Below, piece by piece: positions 49,835 through 63,490 of a stretch of 64,000 nt of DNA; within the stretch, counting starts at the first letter, position 1; each line of letters begins with the position of its first letter. The stretch covers positions 3,065,001-3,129,000 of the forward strand of contig NZ_CP036186.1 in NCBI RefSeq assembly GCF_015291885.1, given 5' to 3'. The translations under genes were made by a program, and so were the position numbers. The stretch is from Stutzerimonas stutzeri. GTDB lineage: Bacteria > Pseudomonadota > Gammaproteobacteria > Pseudomonadales > Pseudomonadaceae. The notes beneath the pieces are model-generated. The model was not told the origin of the DNA, ran no database searches, and saw only the letters and a program-made list of their open reading frames with translations.

Positions 49835-50629
49835 TCAAGCCTCCCCAGCGCGCAGATTAGCGATAAATGGACCGAAGCCGTTCTCGCCCAGCCAGAACCG
49901 CAACAGGCTGTTGACACCGTTGCTGGTCAGGGTCGCACCGGCCAGGCCGTCGACCTGATGATTGGCACGCGGGCTCTGCGGGTCGACCCCGCCCTTGACG
50001 ATCTGTACGGCCAGCTTGCCGTTGTCGTCGAACAGTTCCTTGCCCGGCCACTGGCCGCGCCACTTGGGATTGTCAACCTCACCACCGAGACCCGGCGTTT
50101 CGCCGTGCTGATAGAAGCCGAAGCCCGCCACGGTATCCAGATCACCCTTGACAGCCATGAAGCCATAGAGGGTGGACCACAGACCGTAACCGCGCACTGG
50201 CAGGATCAGCGTGTCGATCTCGCCTTCGTCCTGCCCTTCGACGATATAGACAGTGCTGTAACGCTCACGACGCTTGATCGAAGCGATGTCCTGCTCGCCC
50301 GGCAGGGCCTTGGACAGGGCAGGGTCCTTGGCCGCGACGAGCGGATCGAAGGTCTTGGCGTCGAACTCGTCGCTGAACTTGCCGGTTTCCAGATCGACCA
50401 GACGCGCAACGATACGCTCGTTGAACAGCTGCTTGACCTTGTTCGCGGACATGCCGGCCTCACCCAGGCCGGCAATGGCCAGGACGCTGCGCTGCTTGTC
50501 CAGCAGGCGGTTTTCCTGCTGGGTCGGACGCAATGCCACAGCGGCGCCGGCCACGAAGATGGAGCACACCAGGCAGACCAACAGGGCTACCGTCAGCGTG
50601 CGAACGGTGGATTCTTTCTGACTAGACAT
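49835..50629 (-). CDS. nqrC: Na+-NQR subunit C
   Basis: 264 residues. One N-terminal membrane span (about 11-33) and a periplasmic FMN-binding domain. The flavinylated threonine is T233 in [13 protein letters not shown], the ApbE target motif. Also [19 protein letters not shown]. It overlaps nqrB by 8 nt. The start at 50629 ([18 protein letters not shown]) gives the normal topology; upstream open frame lies inside nqrB. Confidence 0.97.
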   Translation of the reverse strand: MSSQKESTVRTLTVALLVCLVCSIFVAGAAVALRPTQQENRLLDKQRSVLAIAGLGEAGMSANKVKQLFNERIVARLVDLETGKFSDEFDAKTFDPLVAAKDPALSKALPGEQDIASIKRRERYSTVYIVEGQDEGEIDTLILPVRGYGLWSTLYGFMAVKGDLDTVAGFGFYQHGETPGLGGEVDNPKWRGQWPGKELFDDNGKLAVQIVKGGVDPQSPRANHQVDGLAGATLTSNGVNSLLRFWLGENGFGPFIANLRAGEA

Positions 50630-51833
50630 TACGTGCCAGCCTCCGCTTGATATTGGCCTGAATGACGAAATGGTCAATCAGCGGCGCACACAGGTTGGCG
50701 AACAGGATCGCCAGCATCATGCCTTCGGGGAAGGCGGGGTTGACCACGCGGATCAGCACGACCATCACACCGATCAGGATGCCGAACACCCACTTACCGG
50801 TATTGGTCATGGAGGCGGAAACCGGGTCGGTCGCCATGAAGATCATGCCGAAGGCGAAGCCACCGACGACCATGTGCCAGTACCAGGGCATGGCGAACAG
50901 CGGATTGGTCTCGGAACCGATCAGGTTGAACAGGAAGCTCAGGCCGATCATGCCCAGCATCACACCGGTGACGATGCGCCAGGAGGCGATCTTGCTGCCG
51001 ATCAGGACGACGCCGCCGATGAAGATGGCCAGGGTGCTGGTTTCACCGATCGAGCCGTGAATGGTGCCGACGAAGGCGTCCATCCAGGTGATGCCGTTGC
51101 TGATGACATTCTCGATGCCACCTGCGAAGCCCAGGCTCAGTGCGGTCGCACCGGCGTAGCCATCAACAGCAGTCCAAACCGCGTCGCCAGACATCTGCGC
51201 CGGGTAAGCGAAGAACAGGAACGCCCGTGCGGTAAGCGCCGGGTTCAGGAAGTTCTTGCCCGTGCCGCCGAAGATCTCCTTGCCGATTACCACGCCGAAG
51301 CTGATACCCAGCGCTACCTGCCACAGCGGGATGCTCGGCGGCAGAATCAGGGCGAACAGTACGGAGGTAACGAAGAAGCCTTCGTTGACCTCATGCTTGC
51401 GGATGGAAGCGAACAGTACTTCCCAGAAGCCGCCGACAATGAAGGTCACTGCGTAGATAGGCAGGAAATAGGCTGCGCCCTGGATGAAGTTATCCCAGAG
51501 ACTGTTCGGGTCGAAGCCGGCAAGTGCACCGATCAGACCAAAACGCCAGCCTTCCTGAGCGGCGAGCAGATCAGGGCTCTGCGCGAAGATCAGGTTGGCC
51601 TGGTAGCCAGTGTTCCACATGCCGAAGAACATCGCCGGAAAGGTACACATCCAGACGGTGATCATCATGCGCTTGAGGTCGATGCCGTCGCGCACGTGAG
51701 CGGTGGTCTTGGTGACGCTACCGGGACGATATAGGAAGGTGTCGGCCGCTTCGTAAAGTGCATACCACTTTTCGTACTTGCCGCCTTTTTCGAAATGATG
51801 CTCGATCTTGTCGAGGAATGCGCGAATGCCCAT
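50622..51833 (-). CDS. nqrB: Na+-NQR subunit B
   Basis: 403 residues with about ten membrane spans. The covalent FMN threonine is T230 in [13 protein letters not shown]. NqrB forms the sodium channel core and binds riboflavin and FMN near quinone. It begins [23 protein letters not shown] and has [26 protein letters not shown] text at about 195-215 ([15 protein letters not shown]). It starts 4 bp after nqrA and overlaps nqrC by 8 nt. Confidence 0.97.
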   Translation of the reverse strand: MGIRAFLDKIEHHFEKGGKYEKWYALYEAADTFLYRPGSVTKTTAHVRDGIDLKRMMITVWMCTFPAMFFGMWNTGYQANLIFAQSPDLLAAQEGWRFGLIGALAGFDPNSLWDNFIQGAAYFLPIYAVTFIVGGFWEVLFASIRKHEVNEGFFVTSVLFALILPPSIPLWQVALGISFGVVIGKEIFGGTGKNFLNPALTARAFLFFAYPAQMSGDAVWTAVDGYAGATALSLGFAGGIENVISNGITWMDAFVGTIHGSIGETSTLAIFIGGVVLIGSKIASWRIVTGVMLGMIGLSFLFNLIGSETNPLFAMPWYWHMVVGGFAFGMIFMATDPVSASMTNTGKWVFGILIGVMVVLIRVVNPAFPEGMMLAILFANLCAPLIDHFVIQANIKRRLARNV

Positions 51834-51837
51834 GCCC

Positions 51838-53305
<1,468 letters not shown>

Positions 53306-53472
53306 CGCCCGATTATAGAGGTCGTAGCCCGTGACTGACCACCCAAGCATTGCGGATTTTTGACTCGAAACAAGAGAGACGAAATTAGCACCAGGGGATG
53401 ATGCCTTCCTTTTTCATCTGCTCGGCGGATTCAGTCCTGCCCCGATTCAAGGCTAACCAGAACACCAAAACG

Positions 53473-53500
53473 AGAAACGGGAGCCTAGGCTCCCGTTTCT
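53473..53500 (-). terminator. Terminator downstream of the GAPDH gene
   Basis: Nearly perfect 28-bp inverted repeat (AGAAACGGGAGCC / GGCTCCCGTTTCT, 2-nt centre). On the minus strand it is followed by CGTTTTGG. It lies 20 bp after the stop codon. Confidence 0.85.
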
Positions 53501-53520
53501 GCATTACGGCCCGCTGACGC

Positions 53521-54972
53521 TTAGCGCGGGAAGGCTGGCGGGTTAACCCCTGCCATATCTTCCATCACGCGCACCACCTGACAGCTGTAGCCGAACTCGT
53601 TGTCATACCAGACGTAAAGCACAACACGATTGTCGTTGCAGATGGTCGCTTCCGCGTCCACCACGCCGGCATGGCGAGACCCTACGAAATCAGTGGATAC
53701 AACTTCCTGCGAGTTGACGAAGTCGATCTGCTTCTGCAGATCCGAATGCATCGCCATCTGGCGCAGGTACTCGTTGATTTCCTCACGGCCTGTCGCTTTC
53801 TCCAGATTCAGATTGAGAATGGCCATGGATACGTTCGGCGTCGGCACGCGAATCGCGTTACCGGTCAGCTTGCCTTTGAGCACTGGCAGCGCCTTGGCGG
53901 CAGCAGTAGCTGCACCCGTCTCGGTGATGACCATGTTCAGCGCCGCACTGCGACCACGACGACTGCCCTTGTGGAAGTTGTCGATCAGGTTTTGGTCGTT
54001 GGTGTACGAGTGAACGGTTTCAACGTGACCGTTTACGATGCCGTACTGATCGTTGACTGCCTTGAGTACAGGCACGATGGCGTTGGTGGTACAGGATGCG
54101 GCGGAGATGATCTTGTCATCTGCAGTGATGTCGCCATGGTTGATGCCATGCACGATGTTCTTCAGCTCGCCCTTGCCCGGAGCGGTCAGAACAACACGAG
54201 CAACACCCGGGCACTTGAGGTGCTGCCCCAGGCCTTCGGCATCACGCCACTTACCGGTGTTATCGACCAGCAACGCGTTCTCGATGCCGTACTGGGTGTA
54301 GTCCACCGAGGCCGGATCGTTGGAGTAGATCACCTGGATCAGGTTGCCGTTGGCGGTAATGGTGTTGTTCTCTTCGTCGATGGTGATGGTGCCATCGAAA
54401 GGACCATGCACCGAATCACGACGCAGCAGACTGGCGCGCTTGACCAGATCATTGTCGGCGCCCTTGCGCACGACGATTGCACGTAGGCGCAGGCCATCGC
54501 CGCCACCGGTTTTCTCGACCAGGATGCGCGCCAGCAGACGACCGATGCGGCCGAAACCGTACAGCACCACGTCGGTGCCCTTGTGGCCGGACGCGGCGAG
54601 ACGCTTGTCAGCCACTTCGGCCAACTCTTCCCTTACGAACTGCTCCAGGCTGCGACCGTTGCCCGCTTCCTTATATTTGGCCACCAGCTTGCCCAGATCC
54701 ACCGAAGCGGCACCTAGGTTCATTTCGCTCATGGTCTTGAGAATCTGGAAGGTGTCATGCACAGACAGTTCGGTTTCGTCGGCAATACGGTGACGCGCGA
54801 AACGATGTGCCTTTAGGATGGCGATCACCGAACGATTGATCAGGCCACGGCCGTAGATCGAAGTCACCACGTTGTTGTTGCGATAAAGCTGACCAATCAG
54901 CGGAATCATCGCTTCGGCGAGGGCTTCGCGGTCAATCCATTCACCAAGACACTGGTCGGGCTTCTGAGTCAC
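53521..54972 (-). CDS. Glyceraldehyde-3-phosphate dehydrogenase-like, long form
   Basis: 483 residues, about 150 more than standard GapA. The first ~130 are a helical extension (TSIYGRGLINRSVIAILKAH, then SLEQFVREELAEVADKRL). The Rossmann motif is VVLYGFGRIGRLLARIL (about 135-151). The catalytic C294 is in SAASCTTNAIVPVLKAV, with the histidine in VETVHSYTNDQNLIDNFH. The GAP core continues to VWYDNEFGYSCQVVRVME. Such long forms occur in Pseudomonas next to mfd, beside the glycolytic gapA elsewhere. Gluconeogenic or NADP-linked use is possible; sequence alone does not tell. Confidence 0.93.
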   Translation of the reverse strand: MTQKPDQCLGEWIDREALAEAMIPLIGQLYRNNNVVTSIYGRGLINRSVIAILKAHRFARHRIADETELSVHDTFQILKTMSEMNLGAASVDLGKLVAKYKEAGNGRSLEQFVREELAEVADKRLAASGHKGTDVVLYGFGRIGRLLARILVEKTGGGDGLRLRAIVVRKGADNDLVKRASLLRRDSVHGPFDGTITIDEENNTITANGNLIQVIYSNDPASVDYTQYGIENALLVDNTGKWRDAEGLGQHLKCPGVARVVLTAPGKGELKNIVHGINHGDITADDKIISAASCTTNAIVPVLKAVNDQYGIVNGHVETVHSYTNDQNLIDNFHKGSRRGRSAALNMVITETGAATAAAKALPVLKGKLTGNAIRVPTPNVSMAILNLNLEKATGREEINEYLRQMAMHSDLQKQIDFVNSQEVVSTDFVGSRHAGVVDAEATICNDNRVVLYVWYDNEFGYSCQVVRVMEDMAGVNPPAFPR

Positions 54973-55130
54973 GGGCAGTTCCTTCCAACATGTAGGGGCT
55001 GAGAAAAGGGGCTACATTATGACGGCGCACCCTAGCGCCGGCAATCTGCAGCGGACGAAACACTGACAGCCAAGCGCCTCGATAGTTACAATCCCGGCGG
55101 CCTATTTTTCCATCGGAGCCACGCCCACTC

Positions 55131-58568
<3,438 letters not shown>

Positions 58569-58577
58569 GGATCTTAG

Positions 58578-59025
58578 ATGCGACTTCGCTGCATGGCTCT
58601 TTTGCCAGCGCACTGCGCGCCACCGGCATTTACCGGGGCGCTACAGGCCGCCCAGCACGCGTCCTACGACCGAGCGCATAGCGCTCGCGAGGTGGGGCGT
58701 AGCGCCGAGCGGCAGCTGTCACAGGAGCACCTGGCAGCTAAATTCCGAGCGGCGCAGGGTTATCAGGTGCTGAACCTGCCTCGGCTGCAACCGAACACCA
58801 ACAACGAAGAGGCATTTACCATCGACTCAGGCGAGCGCCAGTTCGAGCACTACTCCATTGAGCAGGCGTTGAAGCGGCGCCCTGCGCTGGGGAACGACGT
58901 TTTGGCCAAACAGGTTCAGCGACTAAGGCCAGCGCCCGACACGGCGGGCTCGTCTGATGCCTGGCAGGCTGACCTATCTCGACCACGACAGCCTCTGGCT
59001 GTAGATCGAACCGAAGCCACCATGA
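58578..59025 (+). pseudogene. Decayed csiV (PF10972-type) gene
   Basis: An open frame starts at an ATG with AAGGATC upstream, but reading frames change along it. Frame 1 reads MRLRCMALLPAHCAPPAF, a damaged signal peptide, then GYQVLNL, FTIDSGERQFEHYSIEQAL and ALGNDVL. The next part shifts by one base: from 58942 the frame reads RRARLMPGRLTYLDHDSLWL, a TAG at 59002, then IEPKPP and TGA at 59023-59025. These pieces resemble CsiV in order: signal, 'YxVL' helix, 'GxxY..EGTL', C-terminal 'RRMRSGELxYLDHPxxGLLV'. About half the protein seems deleted. csiV lies right after mfd in many gammaproteobacteria. The open frame that runs on to 59099 is not one real protein. Confidence 0.72.
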
Positions 59026-59102
59026 GCTTGTTGCCCCGACCTGCACCCGATACTCAAGCCGGCCGGCTGCCGTGTGCTCCCTATGCAGCGAGGATCTGAG
59101 CG

Positions 59103-61436
59103 ATGGCTCCTCCGCTGGTTCCACGCAACGAGCGACTGATCGAAAACCTGCCACCCGTGCCGCTGCTCAGCCTGGGCAGCCATATGGCGATCAGCTACCA
59201 GCCCGGCAACCGGCGTATGGTCAGCGAGTATCAGCATCGGGCCGGGCTGTCGTTTATCTACGGCGAGGCGCGCGTTCACGGCAAGCGCGACAGCGAACGC
59301 ATTCGCCATCCACAAGGCGACGAGCTCTATCTGATCACCCGCGATTCCCAGGCAGAACAGGCGCTACGCAAACAGCTGGAGCAACTGGGCTTCCGGCCCG
59401 CTTTGCGTCAGAGCCAGGCGCTGCCGAAGGACTCGGCCGAGATGTTCCAGCTATCCGGCGAAGAAGCCTGGCTGAGATTCGTTCAGGAGCAGCTGCCCGA
59501 GCTGCGTCGCCAGGGCTGGCAGATCGATATTCATCCCGGCTTCGCGTATGCGCTGACGAGCATCGACAGCTGGTACGCCCAGATCGACGAATCCGCAGCA
59601 GACGACTGGTTCGACCTCGATCTGGGTATCGTCGTCGAGGGCCAGCGCATCGGCATCCTGCCGGTTCTGTTGCGACTGGTTCGCCAGAACCCACAGTTTC
59701 TCAGCCCACGTGCTGTGGCCCAACGCGACGATGCAGATCAGCTGCGCGTGCAGCTTGACCGGTTGAGCCAGCACGACGGACAGCCACTGCAGATCGCGCT
59801 GCCCTTCGCGCGCCTCAAGCCAATTCTGGCGACGCTTGGTGAGCTCTATTTACAAGAGCCGATGGACGGGCCCTCCCTGCGTCTGAGCAAAGCAGATGGT
59901 GCTCGCCTGGCAGGGCTCGATAGCCTGGCACCGCAATGGAAAGGGGGTGAGCAGCTACGCAACTTTGCCGCACGCTTACAAAACCCCAACGCTGCGGCAA
60001 GCCCGGCACCGGTTGGACTGAATGGCAAGCTTCGCCCTTATCAGCTGCACGGGCTGGCCTGGATGCAGACACTGCGTGAACTAGGCGCTGGCGGCATCCT
60101 CGGCGACGACATGGGGCTCGGCAAGACGCTGCAGAGCCTTGCCCATATCCTTGTCGAGAAACAGGCCGGACGTCTCGACCGCCCGGCGCTGGTGGTAATG
60201 CCGACCAGCCTGATTCCCAACTGGCAGGACGAGGCCAGCCGTTTCGCCCCACAGTTACGCGTGCTAACGCTCAAGGGCACCAGCCGGCAAAAGCACTTTG
60301 GCGAACTCGGCGAATATGACCTGCTGCTGACCAGCTATGCGCTGCTGACCCGAGATATCGCTGTGTTGCGTGAGCAACCGTTGCATGTGCTGATTCTCGA
60401 TGAAGCCCAACACATCAAGAACCCATCCGGCAAAGCGGCTCAGGCGGTGCGTGACCTCAATACCCGACAGCGGCTATGCCTGACCGGCACGCCGTTGGAA
60501 AATCACCTCGGGGAGCTATGGTCGCTGTTCCACTTCCTCATGCCAGGCTGGCTCGGCGACGCCAAGCGCTTCACCCAGGACTACCGCACCCCCATCGAGA
60601 AGCACGGCGACGACGCTCGGCTTAGCCACCTGCGTGCCCGCATTCGCCCCTTCCTATTGCGTCGAACCAAGGAACAGGTGGCCACCGAACTGCCGGCCAA
60701 AAACGAGTTCGTCCATTGGGTCGAGCTGAACGATGCCCAGCGTGAGCTCTACGAGACACTGCGCCAGGCGATGGATCGCAAGGTACGCGAGGAAATCGAG
60801 CGCAAAGGGCTCGCGCGCAGCCAGATGGTCGTCCTCGAAGCCCTGCTCAAACTGCGCCAGGTCTGCTGTGACCTACGTCTGGTCAAAGGTGCGCCCGCTG
60901 GAGGCGGCGCCCGCCGGAGCACCTCGGGCAAGCTGGACAGTTTGCTGGACATGCTCGACGAGCTGATGAGCGAAGGGCGTCGGGTCCTGCTGTTTTCCCA
61001 GTTCACCTCGATGCTGGCGCTTATCGAACAAGCGTTGCACAAGCGCGGCATTGCCTACGTCAAGCTAACCGGCGCCACCGATGACAGACGCACGCCCGTC
61101 GAACGATTCCAGGCCGGAGAGGTGCCGCTGTTTCTTATCAGCCTGAAGGCAGGCGGAACAGGACTCAATCTGACCGCTGCCGATACGGTGATTCACTATG
61201 ACCCCTGGTGGAACCCTGCCGCGGAGAATCAGGCGACCGATCGGGCTTATCGTATCGGGCAGGACAAGCCCGTTTTCGTCTATCGTCTAATTACCCGCGG
61301 CACCGTCGAGGAGCGCATCCGCGAGCTGCAGTCGCGCAAGGCCGAACTGGCTGCTGGCGTGCTAGAAGGGGCCGGTGATGGTGGCTGGCAATTGGGCGAG
61401 CAGGATATCGACGCGCTGTTCGCTCCTTTGCCTTGA
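59103..61436 (+). CDS. SNF2-family helicase (DEAD/DEAH), apparently N-terminally shortened
   Basis: 777 residues from an ATG with GAGG 9 nt upstream. A bacterial SNF2-associated N-terminal region (about 1-290), then motif Q/I: LRPYQLHGLAWMQTL and GDDMGLGKTLQSLAHIL (about 334-350). DEAQH (about 432-436), LTGTPLENHLGELWSLFHFL, and in lobe two LLFSQFTSMLALIEQAL and DRAYRIGQDKPVFVYRLI follow. Relatives in Pseudomonas are often longer and carry an N-terminal SWIM zinc domain, absent here. An in-frame TGA (59097-59099) and an ATG at 59022 overlapping the old csiV stop suggest the original start lay further upstream. SNF2 proteins move on DNA to displace bound proteins; the target is unknown. Confidence 0.9.
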   Translation: MAPPLVPRNERLIENLPPVPLLSLGSHMAISYQPGNRRMVSEYQHRAGLSFIYGEARVHGKRDSERIRHPQGDELYLITRDSQAEQALRKQLEQLGFRPALRQSQALPKDSAEMFQLSGEEAWLRFVQEQLPELRRQGWQIDIHPGFAYALTSIDSWYAQIDESAADDWFDLDLGIVVEGQRIGILPVLLRLVRQNPQFLSPRAVAQRDDADQLRVQLDRLSQHDGQPLQIALPFARLKPILATLGELYLQEPMDGPSLRLSKADGARLAGLDSLAPQWKGGEQLRNFAARLQNPNAAASPAPVGLNGKLRPYQLHGLAWMQTLRELGAGGILGDDMGLGKTLQSLAHILVEKQAGRLDRPALVVMPTSLIPNWQDEASRFAPQLRVLTLKGTSRQKHFGELGEYDLLLTSYALLTRDIAVLREQPLHVLILDEAQHIKNPSGKAAQAVRDLNTRQRLCLTGTPLENHLGELWSLFHFLMPGWLGDAKRFTQDYRTPIEKHGDDARLSHLRARIRPFLLRRTKEQVATELPAKNEFVHWVELNDAQRELYETLRQAMDRKVREEIERKGLARSQMVVLEALLKLRQVCCDLRLVKGAPAGGGARRSTSGKLDSLLDMLDELMSEGRRVLLFSQFTSMLALIEQALHKRGIAYVKLTGATDDRRTPVERFQAGEVPLFLISLKAGGTGLNLTAADTVIHYDPWWNPAAENQATDRAYRIGQDKPVFVYRLITRGTVEERIRELQSRKAELAAGVLEGAGDGGWQLGEQDIDALFAPLP

Positions 61437-61576
61437 CGGATACGGCAGTACGCAAACTTGTGACACCGGCAAGTGCAGCACTTGGCGCTTTGCCAGATCA
61501 TCGCCACCTCGATTGAGTTTCCACCCAGCAGCCGTCTCCACGATCACTGGCAGCCGGCACACAAGGAGCAGCACCC

Positions 61577-62149
61577 ATGAGCCTCTACGAGATCGCCTTT
61601 TCCGGCCAACTGCTCCCCGGCGCCCGGCTCGAGCAGGTAGAAGCCAACCTCACCAGACTCTTCCAGGCCGACGCCCAGCGCATCGCGCTGCTGTTTTCTG
61701 GAAGGCGCATCGTCATCAAGCAGAACCTCGACTACGACGCTGTGGAGAAATACCGCCAGGCGATGGAGCGCGCCGGCGCACAGGTCGAAGTCAAGCCGAT
61801 GCCGGTCGATGTCGAAGAAATCGAACTCGCCCCCCCACCATCAGCACCGGCACCGGCACCGGCATCTTCTAGTACAGCAACCGCGCCGCGCGGCTTGAAT
61901 GCTGCCCCAGCAGCGCTCAAGGTGATTCCCCGCGACGAGTACATGGCAGCCTTCGCCGATGTCCAAGCGCCGGACTTCGGCATCGCACCCGTCGGCGTTG
62001 ACCTCCAGGATGCTCACCCCGAGCCTGAGGCCCCGCGTGTGGACCTCTCCCAGTTCAGCCTCGCCCCGGTGGGCAGCGACATGGGCGAAGTCCCGCGCGA
62101 CACTGCCGCAGTGGTACCGGACACCTCGCATCTCAAACTGCAGGACTGA
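61577..62149 (+). CDS. Unrecognised protein with Pro/Ala linker
   Basis: 190 residues; AAGGAG lies 7 nt upstream. Residues 1-75 are compact: MSLYEIAFSGQLLPGARLEQ, with LTRLFQADAQRIALLFSGRR and AVEKYRQAMERAGAQVEV, an alpha/beta pattern I have seen as an N-terminal unit in otherwise unrelated proteobacterial proteins. A proline/alanine linker (about 80-105) joins a second part with DEYMAAFADVQAPDFGIAPVGVD and PRVDLSQFSLAPVGSDMGE, a double 'FxxAPVG' motif. No membrane segment. It lies between the helicase and the repair cluster on the same strand. I do not recognise a function. Confidence 0.75.
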   Translation: MSLYEIAFSGQLLPGARLEQVEANLTRLFQADAQRIALLFSGRRIVIKQNLDYDAVEKYRQAMERAGAQVEVKPMPVDVEEIELAPPPSAPAPAPASSSTATAPRGLNAAPAALKVIPRDEYMAAFADVQAPDFGIAPVGVDLQDAHPEPEAPRVDLSQFSLAPVGSDMGEVPRDTAAVVPDTSHLKLQD

Positions 62150-62166
62150 CAGGCCGCGCTCGACGA

Positions 62167-62221
62167 GCTGAAGCCCACCCTACCCACGCCTCGGAAAGCC
62201 TAAGGTGGGCTTCAGCCCACC
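62167..62221. repeat. Stutzerimonas-type REP-like hairpin
   Basis: GCTGAAGCCCACC (62167-62179) and GGTGGGCTTCAGC (62204-62216) form an exact 13-bp inverted repeat. The second arm is itself part of the smaller hairpin GGTGGGCTTCAGCCCACC (62204-62221). The same core is, to my memory, common between genes of P. stutzeri. The rest of the 206-bp gap (62150-62355) holds nothing recognisable. Confidence 0.7.
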
Positions 62222-62355
62222 AATAGCGCGCTCCCTACAACCACCTCTGGCCAAACCCGCTCTGAGCACCAAACCCGCCTGCCGAAGCTCGACAGGCGAA
62301 CTCGAAGCGCCTCGCTGGGCTCCAACCCTACAAGCCCCTCGAGCCGCCCGTATCA

Positions 62356-63372
62356 ATGGACCTAGTCGTTGCCCGCCCCGAAGGCCTGTATTGCCCGCCT
62401 GGGGATTTCTACATCGATCCCTGGCGCCCGGTGGATCGAGCCGTAATCACCCACGCCCATGGCGACCACGCGCGTTGGGGCATGGGCCATTACCTGGCGT
62501 CCAGCGACAGCGAGGGCATCTTGCGTTCGCGAATCGCCGCCGACATGCCGCTACAGACGCTGGCCTATGGCGAATCCATTCGGCACCACGGCGTGAAGCT
62601 CAGCTTTCACCCTGCAGGTCACGTGCTCGGCTCGGCCCAGGTTCGGCTGGAATACAAGGGCGAGATATGGGTTGCCTCCGGTGATTACAAAGTCGAACCA
62701 GACGGCACCTGTGCACCTTTCGAGCCGGTGCGTTGCCATACCTTTATCACTGAATCGACCTTCGGGCTGCCGATCTACAAATGGCCGTCGCAAGCCGAAG
62801 TGTTTCGCGACATCAATGACTGGTGGCGCGCGAATGCCGCGGTTGGCCGTGCCAGCGTGCTGTTCTGCTACGCGTTCGGCAAGGCACAGCGAATTCTGCA
62901 TGGTCTGGATGAAAGCATCGGCACCATCGTGGTCCACGGTGCCGTCGAGCCACTGAACAAGGTCTATCGCGAAGGCGGTGTCTATCTGCCACCCACCGTC
63001 TATGCCGGCGACCTGAAGAAAGGCGATCCACGCTTGAAAAGCGCCATCATTCTCGCCCCGCCTTCCGCCGGCGGCAGTACCTGGATGCGTCGTTTCGGTG
63101 ATTACGCCGATGCATTCGCCAGCGGCTGGATGATGTTGCGCGGCACCCGCCGACGGCGGGGTGTCGACCGCGGCTTCGTGCTTTCCGATCATGCCGACTG
63201 GCCGGGCCTGCTCTGGGCCATCGAGCAGACCGGCGCCGAGCGAGTGATGGTGACCCACGGTTCCGTTCCAATCCTGGTGCGCTACCTGCGTGAAATGCGT
63301 GGGCTCGATGCCCAGGCCTTCGAGACCGAATACGGCGACGAAGATGACGCTGTGGCGCAGGGGGCCGAATGA
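62356..63372 (+). CDS. Ligase-associated MBL-fold DNA exonuclease
   Basis: 338 residues. The metallo-beta-lactamase motif HAHGDHARWG (H33, H35, D37, H38) is intact. AGHVLGSAQVRLEYKGEIWVASGDYK carries the second histidine and aspartate pattern (Gly-His, then GDYK) in two parts, and a beta-CASP-like region follows (SVLFCYAFGKAQRILHGL, then VLSDHADWPGLL). It is the predicted 3' DNA/RNA-end processing exonuclease linked with an ATP-dependent ligase. The ligase start follows by 118 bp. Lhr-type helicase and phosphoesterase genes usually complete this cluster and may lie beyond the window. Confidence 0.93.
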   Translation: MDLVVARPEGLYCPPGDFYIDPWRPVDRAVITHAHGDHARWGMGHYLASSDSEGILRSRIAADMPLQTLAYGESIRHHGVKLSFHPAGHVLGSAQVRLEYKGEIWVASGDYKVEPDGTCAPFEPVRCHTFITESTFGLPIYKWPSQAEVFRDINDWWRANAAVGRASVLFCYAFGKAQRILHGLDESIGTIVVHGAVEPLNKVYREGGVYLPPTVYAGDLKKGDPRLKSAIILAPPSAGGSTWMRRFGDYADAFASGWMMLRGTRRRRGVDRGFVLSDHADWPGLLWAIEQTGAERVMVTHGSVPILVRYLREMRGLDAQAFETEYGDEDDAVAQGAE

Positions 63373-63437
63373 GCCGCAGTCATGCCTTGCGCCTCCTGCC
63401 ATCTAACACCGACGCAGAAATTTCACCTCGCTTCCGT

Positions 63438-63485
63438 CGCAGCGAGTTTGCTCGCGAACAACCCGCCTCTTCCGATACAGGCGGG
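63438..63485. repeat. REP-like sequence and hairpin before the ligase gene
   Basis: GCAGCGAGTTTGCTCGCGAA (63439-63458) resembles the common Pseudomonas REP core (GGAGCGAGCTTGCTCGCGAA). Directly after, CCCGCCT (63462-63468) pairs with AGGCGGG (63479-63485), a 7-bp stem ending 5 bp before the ligase ATG. Confidence 0.6.
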
Positions 63486-63490
63486 CCGAA

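Noticed and set aside
58816..59154. Minus-strand open frame over the csiV remnant
   Set aside because: No ribosome-binding site or family features. The plus-strand csiV pieces explain the sequence better.
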